A DNA stretch of 64,000 nucleotides from Erysipelotrichaceae bacterium (GTDB lineage: Bacteria > Bacillota_I > Bacilli_A > Erysipelotrichales > Coprobacillaceae). The notes beneath the pieces are model-generated. The model did not search any database. It saw only the letters and a program-made list of their open reading frames with translations, and was not told the DNA's origin. Positions 1-9,036 of this stretch are shown here, in pieces; the first letter of the stretch is position 1; each line of letters begins with the position of its first letter. The stretch is from NCBI GenBank assembly GCA_018365815.1, contig JAGZJH010000005.1:1-64000 (forward strand). The letters are read 5' to 3'. The position numbers and the translations under genes were made by a program.

Positions 1-175
1 ATTTCTACATCTTGTTTTTTGGATTATTGTTTTTTTCCTTGCTTTTACTTTTACATTGCTTATGATTTATGCTTCGCCTTTTTTAATTTTTTTATTTTTC
101 TATTCCTATCTCTTTTTAATCTTTTTTAATTTATTTACAGTGATTTACAACTTACTAAAAATTTCAATTACCTCT

Positions 176-490
176 TTATCCCTTTAACCCTTTAGATTGT
201 CGTTCCATGTCTTCTACTACAATATCAAAAATTTCTCCTAATGAAGCACAATATTCTAAAACCTTCCATGGCTCATTTGTATGAAAATGTATTTTAATTA
301 ATTCTTCATCACCTACAGCTAATAAACAATCGCCTTGAAAATGATTATTAAAATAATCGTTAATTGCTTCTTCATTTAAATTTTTTCCTTCAATTAATAA
401 TTGTGTATCATATCTAAACTTTAACATTTTTTCTAACTCCTTGCATAATATATTTTTTAAATAATTTATAATTAATTTTTGATTGGCCAT
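176..490 (-). CDS. Stand-alone FakA/DAK-like C-terminal domain protein
   Basis: A 104-aa protein resembling only the C-terminal part of the FakA (DAK2/DegV-partner) fatty-acid kinase family. The visible signature is GD-x-LLAVGDEELIKIHFHT followed by a 'vleY...GEIFDIVVEDMERQ' type ending, which matches the segment 'GDslvvvgdddlvKVHvHTn...eniedM..Q' known in FakA. The ATP-binding DAK2 domain is absent, so no kinase activity is expected. The start is uncertain: the ribosome-binding site AAGGGTGAT is best spaced for an ATG at 499, but that ATG is followed by TGT and an in-frame TAG directly before the ATG at 490 used here. It may be a domain remnant or a small regulatory protein. The family assignment is by motif only. 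Confidence 0.55.
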   Translation of the reverse strand: MANQKLIINYLKNILCKELEKMLKFRYDTQLLIEGKNLNEEAINDYFNNHFQGDCLLAVGDEELIKIHFHTNEPWKVLEYCASLGEIFDIVVEDMERQSKGLKG

Positions 491-697
491 CTAACACATG
501 GAAAATCACCCTTTTTAAAATATTATAATTTCATTTAAATGTGATGTGTTAATTTGTTATAAAACGAAAAGATTTTATATTGTTAAAAAGTAAAGTGTTG
601 AGACCTGTATCATGTGGTCAATCAAAATGAATTTTATCTTTTAAATTAACATAGTATTTCATAACTACATGTTTTTATTAAGACACTGGTTTTAAAT

Positions 698-2857
698 TTA
701 TAATTTTGAAATTGCTTGATGATTTTTCAACAATGTTTTTATTCCATATGGCATTGCAAATGCCACATCAATCATTTGTCCATCAATTTTAACAATTACT
801 CCCTTACCAAACATTTGATGATTAATGTGATCACCAACTTTGAAGTCATTTATATTGTTATTGCCAATTTTCTCTTTTGCTGTTTCATGAATGTTTATAT
901 AATCGCTTGTTTTGAATTTTTGTGTTTTTCCTTTGTGACTTACGCCTTTTATCCCTATTTCATCAACAAAACGTGAAGTTAGTTTTGGACTTTTTGTAAC
1001 AAAACTATAACCCTGACTATCACATAGATACAATTGTCTTTTTGCTCTTGTGAAAGCGACATAGGCTAAACGTCGTTCTTCTTCAAGTCCATCATCTCCA
1101 TTTTCTACAATGCTTCTAAAACTAGGAAAAACATCATCGGATAACCCTATGACAAATACATAATTAAATTCAAGTCCTTTAGACATATGAATCGTCATTA
1201 ATGAAATAAATTGTTCATCATCTTCATTATCTTCTTGAAGATTAGTTAAAGGGAGTTCTTGTAGAAACTCTTCTAATGGATAATCACCATCATATCTTTT
1301 TAAAAAGTCGCTTGCCATATTTTTAATTTCTAACACATTTTCAATACGAGTTTCTTCGTTGTCAATTTTAAGCATTTCCATATAGCCAGATTGTTCAAGT
1401 ATTAAATCAATCGCTTCTACTAAATCGATATTAAATGAATTAAGTTCAAATTTAATCGATTCAACCATCATTATTAATGAATTTAATGCTTTTTTTACTT
1501 TTGTAGATAATCCAATCTCATTAAGTTCTTGTTTTATTCCTTTGTAAATACTATAACCACGTATTGAACAATAATTTATAATTTTATCAAGTGTTTTTTT
1601 CCCAATGCCTCTTCCTGGGACATTGATGATTCTAAGCATTGCTAAGTCATCTTGAAAAGCAATTACTCTTAAATATGATAAAACGTCTTTAACTTCTTTA
1701 CGTTCTGTAAAGCGAAGTCCACCATATATTTTATAAGCCATTTTATTGCGTAGTAACGCTTGTTCAAATGGTCGTGATAAGTAACTGGCACGGTATAATA
1801 TTGCGAAATCTTTATAATTTACACCTTCAACATTTTCGATGATGTTGTTAATTTCATCTATTACAAAGTTTGCTTCTTCTTCTGGGCTGGCACCGCTATA
1901 ATGTATAATATCTTTTCCTTCATCTAAGTTGGAATATAAATCTTTTTCTAAACGATGTGTATTATGGCGAATAAGTGTATTTGCACTATTTAGAATTTTT
2001 TTAGTTGAACGATAGTTTTGGTTTAAATAAATAGTATTAACATTTTCATAATCCGAATCAAAGTCAATAATATAATTTACATCTGCACCTCTAAAAGAAT
2101 AAATAGTTTGATCTGGATCACCCACTACACAAACTAGGTTGTGTTTTCCTGCTAAAAATTTAACAATATTGTATTCAATTTGGCTAACATCTTGAAATTC
2201 GTCTACATGGATGTATTGAAAACGATGTTGCCATGATTCTAAAGCGACAGGAAAGTTTTCAAAAATATCAATTGTTTTTAATAATAAATCATCAAAATCT
2301 AAACACATATTTTTTTCTTGGTAGTCCAAATAACGACCGTATATACGTGCTTTTAATGTTTCACCAATAAAACCTTTAGCAGATTCCAACAATTTTTCTT
2401 CACTCATTTTAGCGTATTTAAAACGACTAATTGAAGAAATCATGCTTGAATAACTGATTGATTTAACATCTACTCCTAAATCATTATATATATCTTTAAG
2501 GACACTTTTTTGATCTTCTGTATCCATAATTACAAAGTATCTTGGATAGCCTAGTAAGTGGATATGTTCTCTTAAAATTCTAACACATAGTGAATGAATT
2601 GTACAAATTGTAGAGCCTAAAGTAGTCCCACCTAATATTGCTTCGACACGTTCTTTCATTTCATTTGCTGCTTTGTTTGTAAATGTTATTGCTAGTATTT
2701 TTCGTGGGTCGATTCCTAGTTCTTTAACTAAATAGGCTATTCGGTATGTAAGTACTCTTGTTTTTCCACTTCCCGCACCAGCGATAATTCGTGTATGTGA
2801 ATTAACGTTTGTTGCTGCTAAATATTGTTGTGCATTTAATTGTTTTTCTAACTCCAT
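698..2857 (-). CDS. pcrA: ATP-dependent DNA helicase PcrA/UvrD (SF1A)
   Basis: A 719-aa superfamily 1A 3'-5' DNA helicase, the usual length for PcrA. Walker A AGAGSGKT is near residue 28, the Walker B box is DEFQD near 220, and motif IV-VI sequences such as VVGDPDQTIYSFRGA, LNQNYRST and LAYVAFTRAKRQLYL are present. The C-terminal 50 residues (GDHINHQMFGKGVIVKIDG, then GIKTLLKNHQAI) match the Tudor-like PcrA tail that contacts RNA polymerase, which separates it from Rep and AddA. It acts in nucleotide excision repair and in clearing replication-transcription conflicts. I chose the ATG at 2857 because GGTGAT lies 5 nt upstream; a GTG at 2866 is inside that ribosome-binding site. It appears monocistronic. 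Confidence 0.95.
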   Translation of the reverse strand: MELEKQLNAQQYLAATNVNSHTRIIAGAGSGKTRVLTYRIAYLVKELGIDPRKILAITFTNKAANEMKERVEAILGGTTLGSTICTIHSLCVRILREHIHLLGYPRYFVIMDTEDQKSVLKDIYNDLGVDVKSISYSSMISSISRFKYAKMSEEKLLESAKGFIGETLKARIYGRYLDYQEKNMCLDFDDLLLKTIDIFENFPVALESWQHRFQYIHVDEFQDVSQIEYNIVKFLAGKHNLVCVVGDPDQTIYSFRGADVNYIIDFDSDYENVNTIYLNQNYRSTKKILNSANTLIRHNTHRLEKDLYSNLDEGKDIIHYSGASPEEEANFVIDEINNIIENVEGVNYKDFAILYRASYLSRPFEQALLRNKMAYKIYGGLRFTERKEVKDVLSYLRVIAFQDDLAMLRIINVPGRGIGKKTLDKIINYCSIRGYSIYKGIKQELNEIGLSTKVKKALNSLIMMVESIKFELNSFNIDLVEAIDLILEQSGYMEMLKIDNEETRIENVLEIKNMASDFLKRYDGDYPLEEFLQELPLTNLQEDNEDDEQFISLMTIHMSKGLEFNYVFVIGLSDDVFPSFRSIVENGDDGLEEERRLAYVAFTRAKRQLYLCDSQGYSFVTKSPKLTSRFVDEIGIKGVSHKGKTQKFKTSDYINIHETAKEKIGNNNINDFKVGDHINHQMFGKGVIVKIDGQMIDVAFAMPYGIKTLLKNHQAISKL

Positions 2858-3008
2858 TTTAATCACCGTTTATATTATACTAAAAAACAATGTATAAATA
2901 AACTCTAAGGTCACAAAATAATTTATACTACATCTTACATCAACATTGGTGTATATGTGTGTAGTAATGTTTTGTAAATATATTTAAGGTAGTATTTGAG
3001 GTGATTTA

Positions 3009-3344
3009 ATGGAAAGTTTTAATAATAAATTATTAGGTGAACGTTTAAGAACTCGACGTAAAGAATTGAAGATAACCCAACAAACGATGGCAGAAGCAAT
3101 AAATACTTCAATCTTTACTATTTCTAAAATTGAAAACGGAACTCATAATATGTCTTTTAAGTTATTTATTGATATTTGTAATTATTTACAAATAGATCCC
3201 GCGATTGCTATTAACAGGATTAGTTTAAAACAAGAAAATTATTTAACTGACGAAATTACATCCACTATTAACATGTTAAATCCTAATAGTAAAGAAATGG
3301 TTCAAGAGATTATTGAGATTGTTGCAAAACATTCTAAACCTTAA
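3009..3344 (+). CDS. XRE-family helix-turn-helix regulator
   Basis: A 111-aa protein with an N-terminal Cro/C1-type HTH at about residues 10-65 (LRTRRKELKITQQTMAEAI, then TISKIENGTHNMSF), followed by a short C-terminal tail with no recognised domain. The ribosome-binding site GAGGTG is 7 nt from the ATG. It is transcribed divergently from pcrA, with about 150 nt of A/T-rich DNA between them, and the gene at 3384 follows 40 nt downstream with its own strong ribosome-binding site. The target is unknown; autoregulation and control of the downstream gene are the simplest guesses. Confidence 0.85.
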   Translation: MESFNNKLLGERLRTRRKELKITQQTMAEAINTSIFTISKIENGTHNMSFKLFIDICNYLQIDPAIAINRISLKQENYLTDEITSTINMLNPNSKEMVQEIIEIVAKHSKP

Positions 3345-3383
3345 TATAATTTTATGTTATAATATTTTTCAAGGAGGATAATT

Positions 3384-3698
3384 ATGAAAAATATTGTAAT
3401 CCATTTTGTTTTATCATCAGAAGATGAAACAGTTTATAATGATTTTCAAGAAATAATTAAAAATTTTGATATTCATTTTGAAAAGTTATCTTTTTCACCA
3501 GTTCGTCCTTATGCTAGAATGAATGATCATTGTGAAGGAAATATTACTTGCACAATTCATGGTGATGATTTTGAAAAGTTTAAGCAATTGTTAGCTGATC
3601 ATTTTGATGAATGTGAAGAAGATGAATTTGAAACCTATAGTATTTGGTCTAAAATGTGTCATTCTAATTTATATTATTTATTAATTCAAGTCATTTAA
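3384..3698 (+). CDS. Conserved-looking protein of unknown function (104 aa)
   Basis: A 104-aa soluble protein that I do not recognise. It has no signal peptide or membrane segment. It is acidic in its C-terminal half (FDECEEDEFETYS) with three Cys residues and short amphipathic segments, suggesting a small alpha/beta fold. AAGGAGGATAATT precedes the ATG, so translation should be efficient. It sits 40 nt after the XRE regulator and is followed by a strong terminator, so the two genes probably form one short transcription unit. Confidence 0.7.
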   Translation: MKNIVIHFVLSSEDETVYNDFQEIIKNFDIHFEKLSFSPVRPYARMNDHCEGNITCTIHGDDFEKFKQLLADHFDECEEDEFETYSIWSKMCHSNLYYLLIQVI

Positions 3699-3708
3699 CT
3701 ATAAACTT

Positions 3709-3780
3709 AAAAACCTACATGAAATAAATCAATTACTTGTTTAAACAAGATGATATGAATTTATTGATGTAGGTTTTTTT
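3709..3780. terminator. Bidirectional terminator between convergent genes
   Basis: The inverted repeat AAACCTACAT (3711-3720) / ATGTAGGTTT (3767-3776) is flanked by A/T runs on both sides and lies exactly between two convergent genes. The long inner part is also partly self-complementary. It can serve the plus-strand gene ending at 3698 and the minus-strand ATPase ending at 3783. Confidence 0.8.
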
Positions 3781-3782
3781 GA

Positions 3783-6389
3783 TTATTTACGTATTATACG
3801 ATGGAATAGTTTTACCAATTCACAAATTACAACAGTTGATAAGCATATGCAAATACATACTAACCATTGTGTAGGTGTAATTGGAACTAATTTAAATAAA
3901 TCACTGAAAAATGGAATACTTATAATGAGAACTTGAAGTCCAACACCAATTAATAATGCTCCCCACAAATAGATGTTATTAAATAATGATTTGTTTAATA
4001 TTGAATAATGGCTTTTCACATTAAATGCATGAATTAATTGTACACCTGATAATGTAATAAAAGCCATTGTCATACCAGTTTCATGATTGATATGATTACC
4101 ATACAAATAAGCTATTAAAGTAAGAGCCCCCACCATAATACCTTGCCAAACTATTGTAAAGCCTAAATGATTGGCAAAAAAACTTTCATCTTTTTCTCTT
4201 GGCATTCTTTTCATAACGTCTTTTTCAATAGGTTCCATACCTAGTGCAAAAGCAGGTAAACTATCTGTAATTAAGTTCACCCACAATAAATGGATTGGCA
4301 ATAATGGAACTCCAATGTTATAAGGTGTCACTAGTGAAATAAATGATGATAAAAAGATTGTAACTACTTCTCCAATATTTGTTGAAAGAAGGAATTGAAC
4401 ATCTTTTTTGATATTGTCATAAATTCCACGTCCTTGTTCAATTGAACTGATAATTGTTGCAAAGTTATCATCAGTTAAAATCATTGCTGCTGCACCTTTA
4501 GCTACATCTGTTCCGGTAATTCCCATGGCACAACCAATATCAGCAGTTTTTAAAGCCGGTGAATCGTTGACACCATCTCCAGTCATGGCAACTACTTTTC
4601 CTTTTGCTTGCCAAGCATTAACAATTCTTACTTTATGCTCTGGTGCGACACGAGCATATACAGAGTAGTCTTCAATTATCTCCATCAATTGTGCATCAGA
4701 GATTGTCGAAAGTTCAGTTCCGGTCATAGCTTTTTGCCCTTCTTCTAAGATACCTAAATCTTTTGCAATTGCACAAGCTGTTGTAATGTGATCACCGGTA
4801 ATCATAATTGCTTTTACACCCGCTTGTTTAGCAATTTTCACTGCTTCTTTGGCTTCTTTACGAGGGGGATCAATCATTCCAACTAATCCAATAAAAGTTA
4901 AATTTTCTTCGATTTTTTCACTTGTTAATGTTTCAGGCATTTGATTCCACTCACGATACCCCACAGCTAAAACCCTTAAAGCGTTCTTAGCCATTGCTTC
5001 GTTTGCTTTACTTGCTTCTATACAATCTTCTTTATTTAAGCAACGTTTGAAAATGACATCTGGTCCACCTTTTGTAATTGAAATAATCTTGTCATCTATT
5101 TGATAAAATACACTCATCATTTTTCGATCCGAATCGAATGCAAGTTCTTGTTTACGGTGATATTTTTTCAATAACTCATTTTTTGAATATCCTTTTTCTA
5201 AACTTGCTTTAACTAATGCAGTTTCAGTAGGATCACCAATTTCTACAATTTTATCTTTGACTTGATTAATAGAAGCGTCTGAACATAGCGTAAAATAATT
5301 AAGCATTTGTATGGCTTCTTCACTACAGTTATTAATCTTTTCTAGACCAGAATTAATCGTATAAGTTTCCATTACTGTCATTTTATTTTGAGTTAGTGTT
5401 CCGGTTTTATCAGAGCATACAATTGATGTACTTCCTAATGTTTCGACTGCCGGCAACTGACGGATAATGGCATTTTTCTTAACCATTTTTTGAACGCTCA
5501 TTGCTAATACTATCGTCACGACAGTAGCTAGTCCTTCTGGAATAGCCGCAACTGCTAAGGCAATAGAGGTTTTAAAGGCTTCTAAAACAGTTAATCCACT
5601 AAAATATTCCATTAAAAAGACAACTATGCAAATCACAATGGCCATTATTCCAATACTTTTACCAATTTGATCTAATTTAATCTGTAAAGGGGTTAGTTCT
5701 TGTTTTTCATTCATAATCATTGTGGCAATTTTTCCAACTTCATTATTCATACCAGTTGAAGTTACAACGACTACAGCTCGCCCATAAGTGACTATACATG
5801 AAGCATGAACCATATTCTGTCTTTCAGCAAGTGGTACATTGTCATTTTTTATTAACTCACTAGTTTTTTCTACCGGTACACTTTCACCGGTTAATGCACT
5901 TTCATCTACTTTAAAATTATAAGCTTCAATGACACGTCCATCACTGGCAATTAAATCACCTGCTTCTAAAATAAGTAAATCACCAGGTACAATTTGGTTT
6001 GCATCAATAATGATTATTTGACCATCACGTTTAACTTTAGCTTTAGGACTACTCATTTTTTGTAAGGCGTCTAATGATTTTTCAGCATTACTTTCTTGAA
6101 CCACTCCTAAAATTGCATTTAATGTCACCACGACTAAAATAATTAAACTATCTACCCATTCTTCTGGTTCAACTATAATCGAAACAATTGCTGCAATCAA
6201 TAAAATAATTGTTAAAGTATCTTTAAACTGTAATAAAAAACGTATAAACAGTGATTGTTTTTTAGTTTTTTTCAATTCGTTTAATCCATATTTTTCTTGT
6301 TTTTCTTTAACCTGTTGCTTAGTTAGACCGTTTACTTGATTTGTCTGCAACTCATTTAATACTTCACTAATCTCTTTATTATAATACAT
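3783..6389 (-). CDS. Calcium-translocating P-type ATPase (type IIA-like)
   Basis: An 868-aa P-type ATPase, full length for bacterial SERCA/PMCA-like pumps. An N-terminal cation-ATPase domain is followed by the actuator motif LTGES near residue 167, the transmembrane motif AIPEGL near 284, the phosphorylation site SDKTGTLT with the catalytic Asp near 327, KGGPDVIF in the nucleotide-binding domain, and the hinge MTGDGVNDSPALK. The C-terminal six-helix cation_ATPase_C region is intact. PEGL and the overall layout indicate Ca2+ (or Mn2+/Ca2+) export rather than K+, Cu+ or Zn2+. GGTAGGGATAGT precedes the ATG. It lies 7 nt downstream of the pseudouridine synthase, so the two probably share a transcript. 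Confidence 0.93.
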   Translation of the reverse strand: MYYNKEISEVLNELQTNQVNGLTKQQVKEKQEKYGLNELKKTKKQSLFIRFLLQFKDTLTIILLIAAIVSIIVEPEEWVDSLIILVVVTLNAILGVVQESNAEKSLDALQKMSSPKAKVKRDGQIIIIDANQIVPGDLLILEAGDLIASDGRVIEAYNFKVDESALTGESVPVEKTSELIKNDNVPLAERQNMVHASCIVTYGRAVVVVTSTGMNNEVGKIATMIMNEKQELTPLQIKLDQIGKSIGIMAIVICIVVFLMEYFSGLTVLEAFKTSIALAVAAIPEGLATVVTIVLAMSVQKMVKKNAIIRQLPAVETLGSTSIVCSDKTGTLTQNKMTVMETYTINSGLEKINNCSEEAIQMLNYFTLCSDASINQVKDKIVEIGDPTETALVKASLEKGYSKNELLKKYHRKQELAFDSDRKMMSVFYQIDDKIISITKGGPDVIFKRCLNKEDCIEASKANEAMAKNALRVLAVGYREWNQMPETLTSEKIEENLTFIGLVGMIDPPRKEAKEAVKIAKQAGVKAIMITGDHITTACAIAKDLGILEEGQKAMTGTELSTISDAQLMEIIEDYSVYARVAPEHKVRIVNAWQAKGKVVAMTGDGVNDSPALKTADIGCAMGITGTDVAKGAAAMILTDDNFATIISSIEQGRGIYDNIKKDVQFLLSTNIGEVVTIFLSSFISLVTPYNIGVPLLPIHLLWVNLITDSLPAFALGMEPIEKDVMKRMPREKDESFFANHLGFTIVWQGIMVGALTLIAYLYGNHINHETGMTMAFITLSGVQLIHAFNVKSHYSILNKSLFNNIYLWGALLIGVGLQVLIISIPFFSDLFKLVPITPTQWLVCICICLSTVVICELVKLFHRIIRK

Positions 6390-6396
6390 ACTATCC

Positions 6397-7107
6397 CTAC
6401 CTTTCTAAATCCAATTGATTTAATAAACATTCAATTTCTTCTTCATTCAATAATTTATACTCACCTTCTGTTAAATTTTTGTCTAAATAAAGCCGGTTTA
6501 TTCGTATTCTTTTTAATTCAATGACTTTGTTTTGAATAGATAGAAACATTTTTTTAATTTGATGATATTTTCCTTCCTTAATAATTACTTTAGCTAAAAA
6601 AGGTTCAACAATTTCTAACTTAGCCGGTTTCAGCAAAATATCATGATCGATAACTATTCCTTTGTTAAATTTAATCACATCATCTAATGATACCTTTTTT
6701 TCAACCTTGACAAGATATTCTTTTTCTTGATGATATTTAGGCATTGTTAAATGTTTGAACGCATATAAATCATCGGTTAAAATAATTAATCCAGTTGTAT
6801 CTTTATCTAAACGCCCAACTATATTTAAATGATGGTATTTAGTCGCTATTAAATCCATAATCGTCGCATGATTTTGATCATGATTGGCGCTGATGTATCC
6901 TTTGGGTTTGTTTAACATAATATAAGTAAATGGATTTTTAGGTAATTTTTTGTTTTGATAAGTTACATGATCGTTATTTAAATTAAAACAATAATTAGGT
7001 TGTGTGATTGTCTGTCCATTGACTTTGATAACTTGTGATTTAAGCAATGATTTTATTTCTTGTTTGGAAAGATGTAAAAGTGTTTTTAAATATAAATCTA
7101 TTCGCAT
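6397..7107 (-). CDS. RsuA-family 16S rRNA pseudouridine synthase
   Basis: A 236-aa protein with an N-terminal S4 RNA-binding domain (MRIDLYLKTLLHLSKQEI) and the RsuA/RluB/E/F catalytic core. The motif GRLDKDTTGLIILTDD near residue 97 carries the catalytic Asp, and KEGKYHQIKKMF is the conserved C-terminal motif. It isomerises a uridine in small-subunit rRNA, probably U516-equivalent by family resemblance; substrate choice within RsuA/RluE/F is not certain. Its ATG directly follows the TAG stop of the upstream MGMT gene, whose last codons contain its GGAGG ribosome-binding site, so the two are translationally coupled. Confidence 0.92.
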   Translation of the reverse strand: MRIDLYLKTLLHLSKQEIKSLLKSQVIKVNGQTITQPNYCFNLNNDHVTYQNKKLPKNPFTYIMLNKPKGYISANHDQNHATIMDLIATKYHHLNIVGRLDKDTTGLIILTDDLYAFKHLTMPKYHQEKEYLVKVEKKVSLDDVIKFNKGIVIDHDILLKPAKLEIVEPFLAKVIIKEGKYHQIKKMFLSIQNKVIELKRIRINRLYLDKNLTEGEYKLLNEEEIECLLNQLDLER

Positions 7108-7404
7108 CTAAACCTCCCATAAATGTTTTTTTAAATCTACACAGCCATTTTTCTTAAAGGTCACGTTTTCTTGTTCTAGCAACGTCCTTTGTAAATCAAA
7201 GTCAGGGGCTAATCGACCGACGCTATTGACAACCCGATGACATGGAAAATCACCATATAAACTTGCATAACGTAATATTTTACCAATTAATCTTGAATTT
7301 TTAGGACGTGAAGCCAGTCTTGCAATTTGTCCATATGTCGATACTTTACCTCTAGGAATTTCCATTACAATTCCATAAACTAAATACATTAAATCTTTGT
7401 CCAT
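7108..7404 (-). CDS. MGMT-family (alkyltransferase-like) DNA-binding protein
   Basis: A 98-aa protein consisting only of the C-terminal DNA-binding/active-site domain of O6-alkylguanine-DNA alkyltransferase. It has the winged-helix segment IPRGKVSTYGQIARLAS and the active-site motif FPCHRVV with the acceptor Cys present. Classical alkyltransferase-like proteins (YbaZ/Atl1) have the same short length and the ending LLEQENV-F-KNG-VDL-K-LW, but usually carry Trp or Ala instead of the Cys. It could be a minimal true alkyltransferase or a sensor that flags O6-alkylguanine for excision repair. GAGGCG lies upstream of the ATG. It heads an operon with the pseudouridine synthase and the Ca2+ pump. Confidence 0.85.
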   Translation of the reverse strand: MDKDLMYLVYGIVMEIPRGKVSTYGQIARLASRPKNSRLIGKILRYASLYGDFPCHRVVNSVGRLAPDFDLQRTLLEQENVTFKKNGCVDLKKHLWEV

Positions 7405-7552
7405 TTTTTTCGCCTCTAGTATAATTAATATTATATCATACTTTATAAAAAACTCTAGTCAGACTACTGTATATTCTCTAAACAAAAAGATATGAAATCT
7501 TAAATAAATAGTCGTAGAATACTAATACATACTTATCATATCTTAAATATTT

Positions 7553-8479
7553 TTATTCATTAATTAAATGATTGAGGCATAAATGATTATATAAAGCCCC
7601 TAAAAGATTAGAATCATTATTAAACTTACAAACATCGACCACAGGTTTTGCAAATTGGTGTTCTAATTTAGAAAATTCATCAATATATTTTTTAATCCCT
7701 TCGATAAATACAGGTTGTTCACTAATTCCCCCACCAATTAAAACAATGTCCGGATCGAAAAAGTATTGTGTATTATAAATTTGTTTAGCAATTTCAAAAT
7801 ACATATTATCTAAAACATTTAAACAAATTTTATCACCTTCACTTGCCCATTTAAACACTTGTTCTCCAGTAACACTATTGTCATCTAATCCTTTTTGACG
7901 CGCAACTTTTAAACACATGATATATGCTGAACCATCATATACCCATAATCCCGGTATTGGGGAAGTTTTGTTTTGTAAATCTTCTTTTGTATAATGGGTA
8001 ATCAAATTTGAAACTTCACCAGCAATTAAACGGTTACCTCGATGTATTTTACGATCTTTAACAATCGCCCCTCCAATACCACTTCCAAAAACATAAACCA
8101 CTGCATCATTGACATTTTTGGCATTACCTAACCAAACTTCAGATAAAGCCGCAGATTTTCCGTCATTTTCAACAGATACATTAATCCCATCACAACGTTT
8201 TGAAAGGACTTCTTTGATACACACTTCATGTAAAAAAGGAACGCCACCACCATTATAGACAATTCCCTTTTCAACATCTACTGCCCCCGGAACACTTAAT
8301 GCAATGCCTTCAATTTTTTTATCTTTATATTGCTCATAAATTTTTACTAATGAATCAACAAATGGTTCTAAACCGTTTTTATTTTCTGTTGGAAATTTAC
8401 TTTTTTCAAGAATATTACCTCGAATATCAATCAATCCGTATTTTGTAAAAGTTCCACCTACATCAAATACCAAAAACAT
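7553..8479 (-). CDS. ROK-family sugar kinase (glucokinase/beta-glucoside kinase-like)
   Basis: A 308-aa ASKHA-fold kinase. The N-terminal phosphate-1 motif FDVGGTFTKYGLID, the ENDGKSAALSEVWLG catalytic segment and the second glycine-rich motif VVYVFGSGIGGAI identify the ROK family. The usual ROK zinc-binding Cys cluster (CxCGxxGCxE) is missing, as in some beta-glucoside kinases of Firmicutes. The likely reaction is ATP-dependent 6-phosphorylation of a cytosolic sugar or glucoside; the exact substrate cannot be read from sequence. AAGGAGG precedes the ATG. It is monocistronic, with no sugar transporter next to it. Confidence 0.85.
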   Translation of the reverse strand: MFLVFDVGGTFTKYGLIDIRGNILEKSKFPTENKNGLEPFVDSLVKIYEQYKDKKIEGIALSVPGAVDVEKGIVYNGGGVPFLHEVCIKEVLSKRCDGINVSVENDGKSAALSEVWLGNAKNVNDAVVYVFGSGIGGAIVKDRKIHRGNRLIAGEVSNLITHYTKEDLQNKTSPIPGLWVYDGSAYIMCLKVARQKGLDDNSVTGEQVFKWASEGDKICLNVLDNMYFEIAKQIYNTQYFFDPDIVLIGGGISEQPVFIEGIKKYIDEFSKLEHQFAKPVVDVCKFNNDSNLLGALYNHLCLNHLINE

Positions 8480-8763
8480 AACATACCTCCTTAAATCTTT
8501 GTTTAAATATATTTTAAACCAATAGCAAAAATAATGCCACCTATTGTGACATTATTTTCTTGGGGAAAAGTTATAAAATGAAAAAATTTTTATGATTGTC
8601 AGTTATCCAACTGACAAAATCATTCTAACTCAACAACCTCATAAAAATATCTTATAAATATGTGAATTTATGGAATTATATTTTTTGAAATTCAACATTA
8701 TAGCCAAGCTTTAATAAAAAACGAATTAACATTAAAATTTGGATGTTTTTAAAAAACTGTAAT

Positions 8764-9006
8764 CTACAAACAAGAAGGTTGTTTTAACCTTTGGTAAACT
8801 AAATCAACTTCTCTTTCATCTTTTAAATTAAATGAAATGCAAACATGTAAAGTGCTCATATTCTACAAGCCTAAATAACCATAACCTGTATCAAATATTT
8901 GACAGTTTCCTTGATCGTTATATAATTTTAATCCGAATTTTTTCAAATAAAAGCAACTTGTTTCTTGAATGTTTTGACATGGATAAAAATTAACCATCGA
9001 TTCCAT
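8764..9006 (-). pseudogene. Degraded VOC/glyoxalase-family gene
   Basis: In one continuous reading frame on the minus strand, an ATG at 9006 with AAAGGGTGAG upstream encodes MESMVNFYPCQNIQETSCFY and continues to FDTGYGYLGL. A TAG at 8863-8865 interrupts it, and the same frame then resumes with HVCISFNLKDEREVDLVYQR before a second TAG at 8764. Both pieces look like a VOC (glyoxalase/bleomycin-resistance) protein of about 120 aa whose middle and end are lost. The region from 8480 to 8763 holds only A/T-rich DNA with no gene that I can support. Confidence 0.7.
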
Positions 9007-9036
9007 ACTTCTCACCCTTTCCTATATAATCTTTAA

